Shown here: positions 41,588 through 53,451 of the stretch, in pieces
How positions within the stretch are numbered: position 1 is the first letter of the stretch
How the letters are laid out: each line of letters begins with the position of its first letter
The notes under the pieces: generated by a model
Told to the model about the DNA's origin: nothing
Databases searched by the model: none
Seen by the model: the letters and a program-made list of their open reading frames with translations, nothing else
NCBI RefSeq assembly: GCF_022605725.1
Contig: NC_065546.1
Span: 34,468,227 to 34,532,226 of the forward strand
Direction of reading: 5' to 3'
DNA: 64,000 bases
From: Anthonomus grandis grandis
Lineage: Eukaryota; Arthropoda; Insecta; Coleoptera; Curculionidae
Position numbers and translations under genes: made by a program

Positions 41588-42939
41588 TATTGAGAACGAA
41601 GAATTTCTGGACATATGTTTATATGAACCTTTTGTTTTAAAATTACTCAAAGAATGGTCTCTTAGTTATGGGTTCATACCTAATTAACTTCCTGCACGTA
41701 TTCTTCTATATCGTCGTTGTTAGATGTAGAAATCCGATGTTTATTTTTGTTTAAATATTTTGTTAATGTATGAACTTTATTTATATTAAAAAATCAATAT
41801 TTGTACTATGTAGGTATTTTTATTTTACAAGATAATAACATCTAAAAAAATGTTTAAGTCCGGCTCTAGCCAAGGCAAAAGCCGCGTGGACCGTAGCGAG
41901 TGTCAGCGGCATCCCTACTACAAGCAAAAATGCCTCGCCTGCGTTAGTACACATGCACCGAACTCGCTTATTCAAGCCAATGTATTTTTATTGAAGTGCG
42001 ACTGCTGGTTTCTTTATGCTGTGGTGATACCATGGTATAATAGCTCGTTTTTTTAGTAGTGTCGATATTTTCATAACCTTACGGTTCTTCCCCCAATTAA
42101 AGTTATATAATTAACAACCTAAATTTGAATTAAATTTACCTGTCATTTGAAGATAAATTTTAAAGCTTTTATTTGACCCTAATTTCCAGAGGCAGAGCTT
42201 TTACAAGACTTAAAATTCGTAGATACTTGGGTCTTTATTTTATGCAGTAGTTTTTATAGTAAGTATTGTGTGGCCCTTTACTTAAATTCTATAGGGGTGT
42301 TTTAAGGGTAATTTGGTCACTGGCGCCCCTGAGCTTTATTTTATTTACTTCCTTTGTTTTAAAGAACTCGCACGAGCACTCTCCGCGAGATAGGCTAGCC
42401 CAGCACTCTTTTCTTGTCCACCCTTTTATATTGCATTTTATGTTGACCTATGGTTAAATATATGGGTGGCAGTACCTATATGTTTTTTGTGATATTCTGT
42501 ATCTGATGATGCTGCTACACAGCCGAAATGCATAATACATTTAACTAAATGACCTATATGCATTTTTCTTAGAGATAAAAACTTCCCCATTTTGTAATCA
42601 TTGTAAAATATTGACTGAAGAATGAAAAATGAATGTTTTTAAGTGGCCCGCTCCAAACCCGGACCTTAATCCTCCCTTATTGAGACCTTATGGAAGATAG
42701 TAAATAAAAAAATACCGCCACGAAATTTCAAAAACACAGATGAACTTTTCAAAGCATTACTTAAGGAACAACATTGATAGGAATAATATTAATTAACAAT
42801 CTAAGGTTGCTAGAGAGTTTAAAAAAGAGCATGGTTTTAAATATATCTGGATTAGAAATGGAAGTATATTTTTAAGAAAAGAGGACAACTCTAAAATATG
42901 CTTAATTGAGGACCATGCGGATTTCAAAAATTGAGTCAA

Positions 42940-45620
42940 CCCAACGCAAAATAAAAGTTTCTTTTATGAATTGTCAAAGTATTAGAAATAAAATTGATCC
43001 GGTGAAATGTTTTGTGGTGTAAAGTGAGTGTGATGTTCTTGTGGCAACAGAAACATGGATAAAAGAAGGTGAGCAATTTATGTTTGACATTGATAATTTT
43101 AAGGCGGTAAAAATTTAAAAAAATGGGGGCGGTGCGCCAACTTATTCTTAGGGAAAACATTAAATTTAGAGAGGTAGAAAAATCAGATAAAAATAATACA
43201 CTTAGCTGGATATGTAAGTCTTGGTGAGCAAAATTTAAAAATTAGTGCTATGTATAAACCTCCATCTTATATGGCTGAATTTCGAACACACTTGGAAGCA
43301 ATACTTATTAGGCACTCAAAGAGGCATTTAATAATTGGTGACTTCAACATAGATCTTTTGCAACCTTTACAGGGCGTGGATATTACAAAAATTTGTTGTC
43401 ACTAAATAATTTTGATATTAACAATGTCGTTACTGAGGAAAATGCCACAAGAGTACAGCTAATATTAGGACAATAATAGATCACGTAATTACTGATTAGC
43501 ATAGTAAATTAAATTGTTTAGTTAATGTCGAATATCGTTATCTTTCAGATCACAGAATTTTATCAATTAATTTAGATTGTAAATTTAAGATCTATAAACC
43601 TATGACTAAGTATGAAAAAAAGGGAGTTAATTATAAAAAAATGCAAACTTTGTTTGAGCGGGAAATTGCGCATGCGGATGTCTCGTCATTTGGGGATTTA
43701 ATTAACTTAATTTCAAGTGCAAAAAAGAAAGTGGAATTTTTCTTACGTTATTGGTACGTGAAAATAATGCCTGGATAAGATAACGTGATAAAATTTATAA
43801 AACAACATTTCTAGACGTGGGTAATGCGGAGTTACACACAGAATTCAGAAAAATTAAAAACGCTATAAACAATAAAATTAAAGTTTTAAAAAATCAACAC
43901 TTTTGAAAGGAATGGGACAGCACAGAGAAAGATGTTAAAAAACAGTGGAAATTTATTAATAATATTTCTGGTAAGGGTCCTAACAAAGTTTATATTGATT
44001 CGTTAGAAACAGATGATGGGAAAATAACTAACATCGTTGAAGTAGCTAATAAATTGAATGCCCATTTTGCTCATGTCTGTGTGGATATTGTAAAAGAATT
44101 GGAAAATGACGCTAGGTATTTAGGAAAAACCATTTCATTTCCTGAGATTCACTGTAATAATACTGCTTGTGTAATTAACAACTGAATTCGAAGTAAATGA
44201 AGTCATACTAACACCAAAGAAAAATTCTGCAGCGGGACATGATGGCATATCGGTATACGACATTCTTACTCTGAAAGAGAGTATTACTGGGGCTCTGTTA
44301 AGGTTAAAAATAATATTTTAACTACTGGAACCTTTTCAGAATAACTAAAAATAACTAGAATTTCTCCAGTCTTTAAGTCAGGTAATAAGTCTTCGATGAA
44401 TAACTACAGACCAATTTCGGTAATGTGTTTTTTTCTAAAATTATTGAGAAAATAATTAAAAAAAGGATGACGTCTTTTATTAATAGATATTTACCACTTG
44501 ATGATTACCAATATGGGTTTATTGAGAACAGTAATACTCTTACCGTAACAGTTGATTTTGTAGATTACATATCGCGGGCATTGGATAAAAAAGAATTAGT
44601 TGTGGCCGTCTTGTCGATTTGCAAAAAACATTTCATGGTGTAGGTACCGATATACTTTTAAATAAGCTCAAAAAAATGGGATTCAGGGAAGTTTTTAATT
44701 TACTTAAAACATATCTCGAAAATAGAAAAGAATATGTAAAATTAAATGATACACGTAGTTCAGTGTTAATTCTTATGGTGTCCCACGAGGTTCCGTACTG
44801 GGACCATTGTTTTATTCCTTGTATGTATTAAACTTGAAGCTTGCTAATCTTACTGCGCGTTATTTCACCGACGATACTGTGTTAGTTTATAGAGGTAGTA
44901 GCTAGTTGAGATGTTATTCTCTAGAACAACCTCTAGAGAATAACATCTCAAAATATATATGGACTGGTTGCATGTTAATAAATTAAAAATTAATTGTAAT
45001 AAAACAAAATACATGTTATTCAAGCAAAAAAATACACAAGTTTATGACTTTAATATTGGTATATATGATTTTCACATTCAAAAAATTGGGTATCTGAACT
45101 TAATAATTGATGAAGCATTAACTTGGCGGGAACATATCTGCAGTGTCCCATTGTCGTTGAAAAAGTAATGCCCATAATTGCAGCTATCTACAGATGTCGT
45201 GGTTATTTAGCTGCAAAAACTAAAAATAATATCTATAATGCTTTCTTGATGCCATTTACCTTAGGTATTTACTCTACTAAGTTCTTTTTAATTACGATAG
45301 GCCTACTCATACAAATACACTTTATTTATTTTTATTACACACTAAGAATTACATCTTAATAAGTTAAATAAAATACTAAAAATAGAACAATGTAAACTAG
45401 TATATAAAATTATCCACAAAAAGCAAAAATCTAATATAAATATTACTTTTACGAATATGATACATAATAATCCAACAAGAAGTGTAAATAACATTTATCA
45501 GAACTATACAAGAACTAACATAGGCTTAGAAAATCCTATTGCAAAAGCAGGTATTTAATGAATTGCCAGAAAATATAAGATGTGTTCAACCATTGAGTAT
45601 TTATTACAAAAAAAAATATT
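42940..45620 (+). pseudogene. LINE-E ORF2 remnant
   Basis: Broken frames show MNCQSIRNKID, VATETWIKEG (Glu), YKPPSYMAEF, IIGDFNIDLL (Asp, about 43335-43364), then SAAGHDGISVYD (about 44230), IIEKIIKKRM, YQYGFIENSN, KKMGFREVFN and ETRSSV-like strips, YFTDDTV (motif C, mutated) near 44865, and MDWLHVNKLKINCNKTKYMLF. More than ten stops or shifts; non-functional. A perfect 19-bp hairpin interrupts it at 44907-44950. Confidence 0.65.
44907..44950. repeat. Perfect 19-bp inverted repeat with 6-nt loop
   Basis: TGAGATGTTATTCTCTAGA (44907-44925), loop ACAACC, then the exact complement (44932-44950). It lies inside decayed LINE-E right after the FTDDT motif. There is no adjacent T-run, so a terminator role is unsupported. 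Confidence 0.9.
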
Positions 45621-45800
45621 CTTTGATACTTAGGGATTTATAGATTAGTTTTTTCTTTTTTTGGTTTGTTTTTTTTTAGGCATAGGCTTACTGTATAGAA
45701 GTAAAATAATTACTCTCTTACCAATGCTTGCATGCATTGATTAGGTTGAGTTTTAATTGTAATATACATATGTGAGTATTATTGGAGATAATAAAGATGT

Positions 45801-47377
45801 TTCAAAATTAAGTCAATGCCCAAAAGATGTGCTGATGTTATAAGAGCTAAAAGCTACTGTTCCAAATATTATAATAATAATACTTAACAGTTAAGTTTGC
45901 TTAAATAGCACTTAAAAAAAACAAATTCTTATTGTATCTATAAACCATCGACTAATGAAAAAATTGTGACAATGTATACAAATTGTCAGAAAATCAGCCA
46001 AAACAAGAGTGACACACATAAAAGTTTTTGCTCAAAACAGTATTATAAGTTATTCTCAGTGGAATATTATAGATCTTGGGAGCCAAATAGTTGACAAATC
46101 TAAGATTTATATTTTTCTTACTTTTTGATATTTCAATATGTTCGTTTATTTTATTTCGCGTGTTATGTCTATGTTCTACCTAATTTTTCAAGTTATTAAT
46201 TTTATGAGTAAAAAAAACCGCTAAGGCATAGTGCCCTAACATTTAGTACTTTATGATTATGCAGTTGTTCAGTTGAAAACCGTTTATCCTTGTTATTTAG
46301 TACTTTAAGTATGTAGTTCTGTATGTAGCAATGAACTAATTTGTTATAGATCTCAGTTTATTTTATTATACATTTCTTGCAATGATTTTGTCCAGGCTGT
46401 TTTTTTATTATCTTCATATTTTTGTTCACTAATTTACATAACAATAAAGGTTTTTGATATTGAAGACCAACATACTTATTACTTTAAAAAATATCCATGC
46501 AAACTAGAAAAGGTGACCTAATTAAAAAGAAAATAAGCAAAGAAATATATTGCAATAATTATGGCCAATACTGTATTATTGAATTTTTTTTTATATGATA
46601 TTGTCACTTCCTTTACCGATAATTCGAGACCTACGCATGCATTTTTATAATGTTTTTACTCATGTTTGAGCGATTCTTAATACAACAGTATCTTATATGA
46701 AGAATTCTTGTAGCTCGAAACATTTTCAATTGATTTTACTCACAGAACGTTCAAGGACACTGAAGTTCCAGCTTTTAAAATAAAGAATACTTTTTTCCGA
46801 GATGGCGGCACAGACTGAAAAAAAACCATCTCACCCTGCATATTATTACTATTTAAGGCAATTAAAAATTTATATATACATAGATACGCCATATATATCG
46901 GCGTGGTACACCCTGTATACTTTCGCCAGTTCTGTAATTGAACGCCATTCATTATATTACGTATAGTAAGTAGTATGTTTAACGTTATTGTGTCAGTACC
47001 ACCAGTAGGACGCATTTACCGACCGAATTGGCTACTTTTAACCGGTTTTATTGTTCAAAGAGAACTTATAATTCTTGAAGCGGTGCAATATAACAATTAG
47101 AAAGGACTTTAATAGTTTTTGTGCAATGATTAGTACAATTTAGAAGAATATTAAAGATATTGCTTACCAAAATCGTTTTAATGCAATTTTCATCTGTTTT
47201 TAGGTTAAAATAATCGATTTTGACAATGATACAAACACTTGGCGCGTGCTATAGGTTTAAACTGACTTACCCCATGATTTAAGGGGTTATCAGGGCTCTA
47301 TTATAGCATGCGTGTAGGGTTGTTTTATGTTTGTTTTATTAAAAAAATCTGGTATTAAATCTAATAATTAAGTCAAC
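45801..47377. other. Unassigned AT-rich stretch
   Basis: No gene seen. A mariner-type end (TACACCCTGTATAC, 46907-46920) suggests one boundary of a decayed element whose partner I could not find. Confidence 0.4.
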
Positions 47378-47385
47378 CCTGGATC

Positions 47386-49412
47386 CAGTGGCGTATCCAG
47401 GATTCATTCCTGGGGGGGGCAACATGGTTTATCACCATTTAATATACAATATACTTACATATGTATGTATGTGTATGTTAGTTAATTTTTTTGGCCTATT
47501 ATCGGAGATATGGTATTTATTCATCAGGAAGGGAGAAATAATTACCATGTTTTTGAAATGCTTTTATTAATTTAAAAGCTACAAAAATAAAGAAAAATAA
47601 AAGATACTAATATAATATATGGATAGTAAAACAGGCACAAAAACAGCACAAAAATTATTCTAAAGTAACAAAAACAAATTGACTCCTAAAAAAACTAAAC
47701 AAGATCAAAACTCAATTAGGTATCTATATAAAACACCAAGAAAAGCCAAATAAAACTAAATAACAATATCAAGTTTCCTCGATTTAAGCTGCATTTCGTT
47801 AAGTACTTCCTCGGCACTAACTGAGATTTCTGGATATACATACAGAAGAGTTAAAACATTTAATCTGTCTTCACTTATTGTGTGAAAAGTGTAGAAAATT
47901 TTCTTTCAGGGGTTGCTGTGCTTACAGGTAAAGTACAAAAAATCTTTAACAGTAAAAATATATTGGAAAATATATCCTGATCACACATTACTAGGGCATC
48001 GAGAGCGGAGCTCGGATATTTTTCTGGTGCACAGGCTTCAAATTTTCTATACCAAAGTTTGAGTTCAGTAGTAAATGAACAATTTTCTAAATCATTTTTA
48101 TAAAAATTTACCAAATACTTAAGACTTTGAAGTTGATTATCAAGTTTCTTATTTACTGATGGAATCAGACAGTTAAATGGTTGTAATATATCTTTATGTT
48201 TAACAAATCTCTCTTCTAATTGTAATAAGACGCAATCTAAAAACGAAATAAATATTGATATTCTGAAATATTCTTCAGTTGTGTTAGTTTCAAAATTTGC
48301 CCTATTTTTTTGTCTGCTAGTTATGCGTGGTTTTGTTATTTCTAAACCAAATAATTTGTTTATATTTTTTTTTGCCTCTGCAAAAATAGTTGCAAAACTA
48401 TTATCTGCTTTATGACGTAAATCTTTAAGCTCTTTTAAGCAATCTTCAGCCAGTAATATTGCTTTGCCTAAATCAATATTAACTGATTGCAGCAACTTTG
48501 ATAACGGAGTGGTAAATGCAAAAACATGTTCAATTACATAAAGAGTAATGAGGAATTCTGATGTACTTAAGGTGTTTAGTAACAACTTGCTACAAGTAGA
48601 CTTTTCTTTGTCTGGCCACTCAGCTATTTCTTCTAAAGCCAATACCACAGAATTTAAAAGCTCTCTCATTACGCTTACTGAATCTTGTCTTTGAACCCAT
48701 CTAGTAGCACAAAGTTGTTTTAATCTGTCTCGTCTTGATCTCTCATTATCCGGCATTTCATTTACTTTTTTAGTTAAAATATTTTGACGTTTGGGAGTAT
48801 GTATGTACATTTTTTTTAAATGTAAGCATTTTCAATAACACCCATGCAATTTCGTACAGTCTGGACAGAACATGCATCGGATATAGCAAGGTTAAGGGAG
48901 TGTGAGACGCAATGAACATATAAGGCTGTAGGATATTCCTTTCTTATAATAGCCTGTACCGCAGAAAACTGACCACTCATTGCCGCTGCCCCATCGTAAC
49001 CCTGGCCTTTAAGATTATTTAAATCTAAACCACAGTTTGTCAAATTTTCGATAATTGTTTTTGCTAAATTATGCCCAGTCGTTGAAATTACCGGAATAAA
49101 TTGAAGAAAGGACTCTTTAATAGATAAATTATCGCATACTTACCAAACGCAAAGAACAAACTGCTCTATTTTGGCAATATCAGTTGTCTCATCAGCCAAG
49201 ATTGCATAATATTTTGCAGATTTTACTTCTGCTATTATTTTTCGTAAAATATTTGTGTTACATGCATTAATTATTTCGTTTTGTATTGTACTACTTAAAG
49301 ACGCAACATCTTATTATTAGCAGAACTCAATATATGTTTTTTATGTTTTTTCTCCCTAGCTTTTCTGGGGGGGGGCAATTGCCACCTTTGCCCTCCCCTG
49401 GATACGCCACTG
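47386..49412 (-). mobile_element. hAT element, 2.03 kb, with perfect 8-bp target duplication
   Basis: CCTGGATC at 47378-47385 and 49413-49420 flank TIRs CAGTGGCGTATCCAGG. Each end continues into a G-run (GGGGGGGGCAA). The transposase remnant is on the minus strand. The 8-bp duplication and the CAGTGGCG start are hallmarks of hAT elements. The N-terminal half of the gene is largely deleted. Confidence 0.92.
47875..49045 (-). pseudogene. hAT transposase, catalytic core and dimerisation region
   Basis: The upstream frame (49043-48816) has LKGQGYDGAAAMSGQFSA and YVHCVSHSLNLA, the RNase H-fold strip with an Asp in YDGA. An A-run frameshift near 48813 joins it to ATRWVQRQDSV (insertion-domain start) and a long helical region, ending ALDALVMCDQ and LPVSTATPERKFSTL (the hAT C-terminal dimerisation motif) at 47875. 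A BED finger and the start are not seen, although weak coding similarity continues to about 49330. It resembles the ZMYM-like branch of hAT. Confidence 0.8.
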
Positions 49413-49455
49413 CCTGGATCTATAACTAGAATTTAGTATAGAATACATTTACATA

Positions 49456-50996
49456 TGCAGGGTGTTTCAGAACTATGGGATCAAACTTCTGGGGGTTGTT
49501 CAGTGCAACAGAAGAATCCATTTGAGTATAGGAACCCATGTCCGGAAATGCGTCACTACGCCACTAAACGGCCCTAAGACGCGTTTAAATTTAGAAAAAA
49601 TATTAATTACCTAAATAGGATCTGATGCATTTATTTTTACCTTTTGTACATGATACCATAACAACAATTGTTTAAAATCAACTCTTATCAAAGTCAATTC
49701 TCAATGTCATGTTTAAAAATTATAGCTTACAATTTTTAAACATTTATTGCTAATGGAAAATTTTACCAATCAAAAATTGGCGGTTATGCATTTGGCATAC
49801 GGAGCAACAAACTGCAATGCATGAGCAGCATCGCGGTTTTATCATGAACGTTAACCCGAACGACAGCATCCTGGATACAAAAAGTTTATTGCGGTTCATC
49901 GGCGGGTCGCTGAGACAGGCATGTTTAAGACCAAGATGCATGATACTGGTGTTGCTTGAACCATAAGAATGGTCGAATTTGAAGAAGAGGTGCTTCAGCG
50001 AGTTGCAGATGAACCATCAGTTAGCACACGTGTCGTCGCCAAGAATATGAATACGAGTAACGCTTCTGTCTGGCGGGTACTACACGAGCAACTCCATCCT
50101 TACCACTTTCAGAAAGTTCAAGGTATGAGTGCAGCCGATTATCATCCTGGAGTTCAATTTTGTCGATGACTTCTGAAGCACACCATTGCACAACCAAATT
50201 TTTTACGATAAGTTTTGTGGACCGATGAAGCCTCTTTCACAAGAGACGGTATTTTTCGGACGAAGAAAATCCTTATGTAATTTTTCCAAGAAAACATCAG
50301 AATCGTTGGTCTTTCAACATATGGGCAGGCATTGTTGATGATTATTTAATTGGGCCATACCTTCTACCAGAACGGTTAACAGGACCTATTTATCTGGGTT
50401 TCTTGGAGAAAGTTCTCCCAGAACTCCTTGAAAATGTTTCACTAAACGTTAGACAGCAAATGTGGTTTCAGCATGGAGCGCCGGCTCACTTTGCTGTACA
50501 AGTACGCGAGTATTTGGCTAAGCGGTTTGGGCACCGTTGGATTGCCAGAGGTGGAGCAACTTCTTGGCCTCCTAGGTCACCTGATTTAACGTCGCTCGAT
50601 TTTTTCTTGTGGGGACATGTAAAGTCTTTAGGCTACAAAACTCCAGTAGAATCAGAGCTAGACTTAATTGGACGAATAACAGCAGCATTTGAAATCATTC
50701 AAAACGAGGATCACATTTTTAGTGTAGTCCGCCGAAATCATGTGCGGCGTTTAAATCGGTGTATCGGAGGAAGACATTTTAAACAATTGTTGTGATGGTA
50801 TTATATACAAAAGGTAAAAATAAATGCATCAGATCCTATTTAGGTAAATAATATTTTTTCTAAATTTAAACGCGTCTTAGGGCCGTAGTGGCGTAGTGAC
50901 ACATTTCCGGACATGGGTTTCTATACTCAAATGGAATCTACTGTTGTACTGAACAACCCCTAGAGGTTTGATCCCATAATTCTGAAACACCCTGTA
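49456..50996 (+). mobile_element. Mariner-5: Tc1/mariner-type element
   Basis: The ends are (TA)TGCAGGGTGTTTCAG and CTGAAACACCCTGTA. TIRs of about 230 bp pair 49456-49690 with 50775-50996 (shared GACGCGTTTAAATTTAGAA and CAGATCCTATTTAG stretches, inverted). It follows the hAT element by 40 bp. Confidence 0.88.
49753..50795 (+). pseudogene. Mariner-5 transposase, second catalytic Asp deleted
   Basis: From ATG 49753: KLAVMHLAYGATNCNA then in-frame stops (three, consistent with CGA-to-TGA type changes) through the DUF4817-like HTH. 49969-50169 carries VAKNMNTSNASVWRVL and HPYHFQKVQ. Shifted frames hold WTDEASFTRDG (first Asp). From 50403 a frame runs MWFQHGAPAHF, PPRSPDLTSLDFFLWG (third Asp), ending HFKQLL. 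Relatives read QHDGAPAHF, so the Asp codon has been deleted in frame. Confidence 0.85.
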
Positions 50997-51029
50997 TGTG
51001 TGTGTGCAAAATTAAGCCAATTTTAATAC

Positions 51030-51760
51030 GTCAAAAGGTTAACTGTCAAGCCGCTCCTGAATGACAGTTTTAGTTTTCCAAATGGCGAATAGAAGACCAT
51101 TTTGATTAGAAAAAAATATAGCTACGTACAGGGAGTAGTACAATTTAAAGCATTTTTCTACATATTGTGTGGGTGGTCTTAGGTCAACAAAGGCGTAAGT
51201 TTGTACATAATTTTCGCAAAAATTACCAAAGAAATTATTAAATTAAATACCATTCACAGGATAATAGGGCATTCAACTCTTATACAGTAAGACGTAAAAA
51301 TGGTAATTATACTACTTTTAAAATGAGCGCCATCTTGTAGAAAAATTATTCACAAGTTCTTACGTCAAACCTGGCAAAACGTAGATTAGTTGTCGTTATA
51401 GGGAACCCTAAATAGACATTTCCAGCTTGCAAAATGGTGGAAGAATGCTATTTTGGAGTATCCACCATGACACTCCGACATCGCAGTTTAATTTTCAAAA
51501 TGACGGGCAAATGAGAGGCCATTTTAATTAGAAAGCACATAAATATAGTTTTGTACTATGAGTTGTACAACTTAAAGCATTTTTTTTATAAATCGTTTAT
51601 GGGGTTCTCTATTGCCATTAACTTGGTAAAGCCGTAAACTAATACATAATTATAGTAAAGATTACCAAAGAAAATAATAAATTGAATATCATTCACAAGG
51701 ATAATATGGAATTCAACCCTAACTGTATTCTAACGTATATATATTATAACTGTATATATA
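51030..51760. repeat. ~0.4-kb tandem repeat, left copies
   Basis: Two diverged copies are recognisable by GAxGACCATTTTGATTAGAA (51092; weaker at 51510) and ATAATAxGGxATTCAAC (51261, 51701: period 440). Similar copies resume at 56525, after a block of inserted elements. No open frame. Confidence 0.7.
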
Positions 51761-52382
51761 TATAAAGAAAAGAGTAAAAAACAGAAAATAAAATATAGTA
51801 CTATAATAAAGGCATCTGACAAAGTGAGTTATGAAATATTCTGAAAGGTGTACAAAAAAAGTTAAAATCTTTACAGTGGTTATTGGCTAGTCTACACAGT
51901 CTAGTTAATGGACTATTTATACCATAATTTGTTTTCTGTGATATTTAAGTGAGAGCAATTTTGGATCCCAAGTGAGTCTTTGAGGGACATTAAGAGTGAT
52001 TATATCTAACAACTCAGAACAATTAAATATACACTGTTAACAATTTTATATAAAGTGAACAGATCAAATATTACACGACGATATTACAAACAATTTATAT
52101 TTAAGAGATTTTCCATATAATTGTAATGAATATAATAATAATAATTATAATAATATGTCTTTATTAAAAAAAAAGCAATATTAATCTTTCAATATTACTT
52201 AATACTACATTGCCAAAGAAGGCGAAGATTAGCTTAGAGCTACTCTTTAACTCTTAATTTTCCTAACAATCACAGTTTAAACGGAGAAAACGAAAAAAGT
52301 AACAAGTATAAATAAATAAAGTATTTATGTTCTAGAAAATTAGACTATACTTTGAATTGGCTTAAAAACAAAAAATTAAAAG
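51761..52382. other. Unassigned AT-rich sequence
   Basis: No gene, TIR or tRNA seen. Contains short AATAATAAT runs. Confidence 0.4.
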
Positions 52383-52644
52383 AATGGTAGGTATATAGAA
52401 ATCTATAGAATGGCCTGCTAGATCTCCTGATATAACGCCGTTAGACTTTTTTCTATGGGGTAATTTGAAATCTATTGTGTTTACTCCCCAACCTAAAATT
52501 TTGGATGAACTTCGTCAACGCATCATGGACAGCTGCCATGATATCCCACAACATGTTTTTGAAAAGGTCCGTCAGGAATTTGAACATCGCCTATATCATT
52601 GTTTGGCCAAAAACGGGCAACATTTTGAACACTTATTAAAATAA
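52383..52644 (+). pseudogene. Mariner-6 transposase C-terminal fragment
   Basis: The frame reads SIEWPARSPDITPLDFFLWG (third catalytic Asp), DELRQRIMDSCHDIP and ends QHFEHLLK with a stop at 52642-52644. The rest of the gene and clear TIRs are missing. It is closest in style to mariner-4 and -7. Confidence 0.8.
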
Positions 52645-52929
52645 AAACTGATATTTTCATGTTTTTGTTTTCTATCTGAACAAATTAAGATAAACAAAGA
52701 TTTTTCTAATTTTCTCGAAAACGAATGGACCGATTTAAATAAATCAAACGTCAAAATAAAAGACTTCGAAAGACCTTTTAAACAAGCTATTACTCAATAC
52801 CCCTTGCCATTTAAAATTTTTAAGGGGATGACCCTGGGGGAAAGGGGGTGAAGTAATTTTAGGTTAGAAAGTTGTCCCCCTTGACAAACCTTTTGACGTA
52901 TTTCAGCGTTTTTTTTAAACCGTGGTTTT

Positions 52930-53380
52930 CGATAAATCCGTGGTGAGAAGTTTTCAAATGAACGAAATTTCAAAGTATATGTTATATTGTGAGGACCAAA
53001 CTGGACTAGCATATTCGAATATCGATCGCTCATAGGAGCAGTAAAGGGCTCTAAAACAATGAATGTCATTAAAATCCTTGAAAGTTCGACTAATAAAACC
53101 CAATTGCTTCATAGCTTTACTCCTAATAGAATTTATATTATAATCAAACAGAAGATCAATTACATCAATTTACACACCCAAATCTTTAATTTCATTGTTT
53201 TTGGTCTCAACATTTGATCATGATCACAGATAATGTCATGGTTGATTGTATTTTAAAATTTTTCATATATCTATATACATGTATGTATAATTTTTTAATT
53301 TTGTTTCTCTCTAATTTGCTTACTCTGTTAGTCTTTCTTATCTTTGTGATAATATTTATAATAGAAAATATTGTTATAAT

Positions 53381-53451
<71 letters not shown>

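Larger units (their letters stand above)
39032..42600. mobile_element. 3.6-kb element with inverted ends and a 12-bp flanking duplication
   Basis: TTGTAAAATATT occurs on both sides (39020-39031 and 42601-42612), and the Tc1 frame is continuous when the interior is removed. Inverted repeats lie just inside: 39079-39200 and about 42483-42600 (GATTACAAAATGGGGAAGT; ATGCATTTCGGCTGTGTA). The left side has about 47 bp more before the repeat. No transposase or polymerase is visible inside. It contains a hairpin MITE, a mariner-end MITE and GC-rich inverted arms (about 40530-40690 / 41870-42035). Confidence 0.5.
36945..42775 (+). pseudogene. Tc1-like transposase split into three pieces
   Basis: Piece 1 (36945-36991) reads CFSGFRIGPVHM. 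Piece 2 (38905-39031) reads MYTDILENVM and FQHDNDPKQASKLVKY, with the second catalytic Asp. Piece 3 (42613-42775) reads FKWPAPNPDLNP, then IPPRNF-like frames. In order these are consecutive parts of a Tc1-type transposase. The gaps are filled by the MITE/mariner-4 composite (36992-38904) and the 39032-42600 element. The N-terminal half is not seen. Confidence 0.7.
42780..45800 (+). mobile_element. LINE-E: heavily decayed non-LTR retrotransposon
   Basis: It begins with the end of an ORF1 (KYIWIRNGSIFLRKEDNSK in 42826-42900, the C-terminal motif of FP-type ORF1 proteins). The endonuclease and RT follow, and then an AT-rich 3' region. The 3' end is not sharply defined. It lies next to the Tc1 remnant. 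Confidence 0.65.

Noticed and set aside
47411..47420. G-run near the hAT end as a quadruplex signal
   Set aside because: Single G tract only; it is part of the hAT terminal sequence at both ends.
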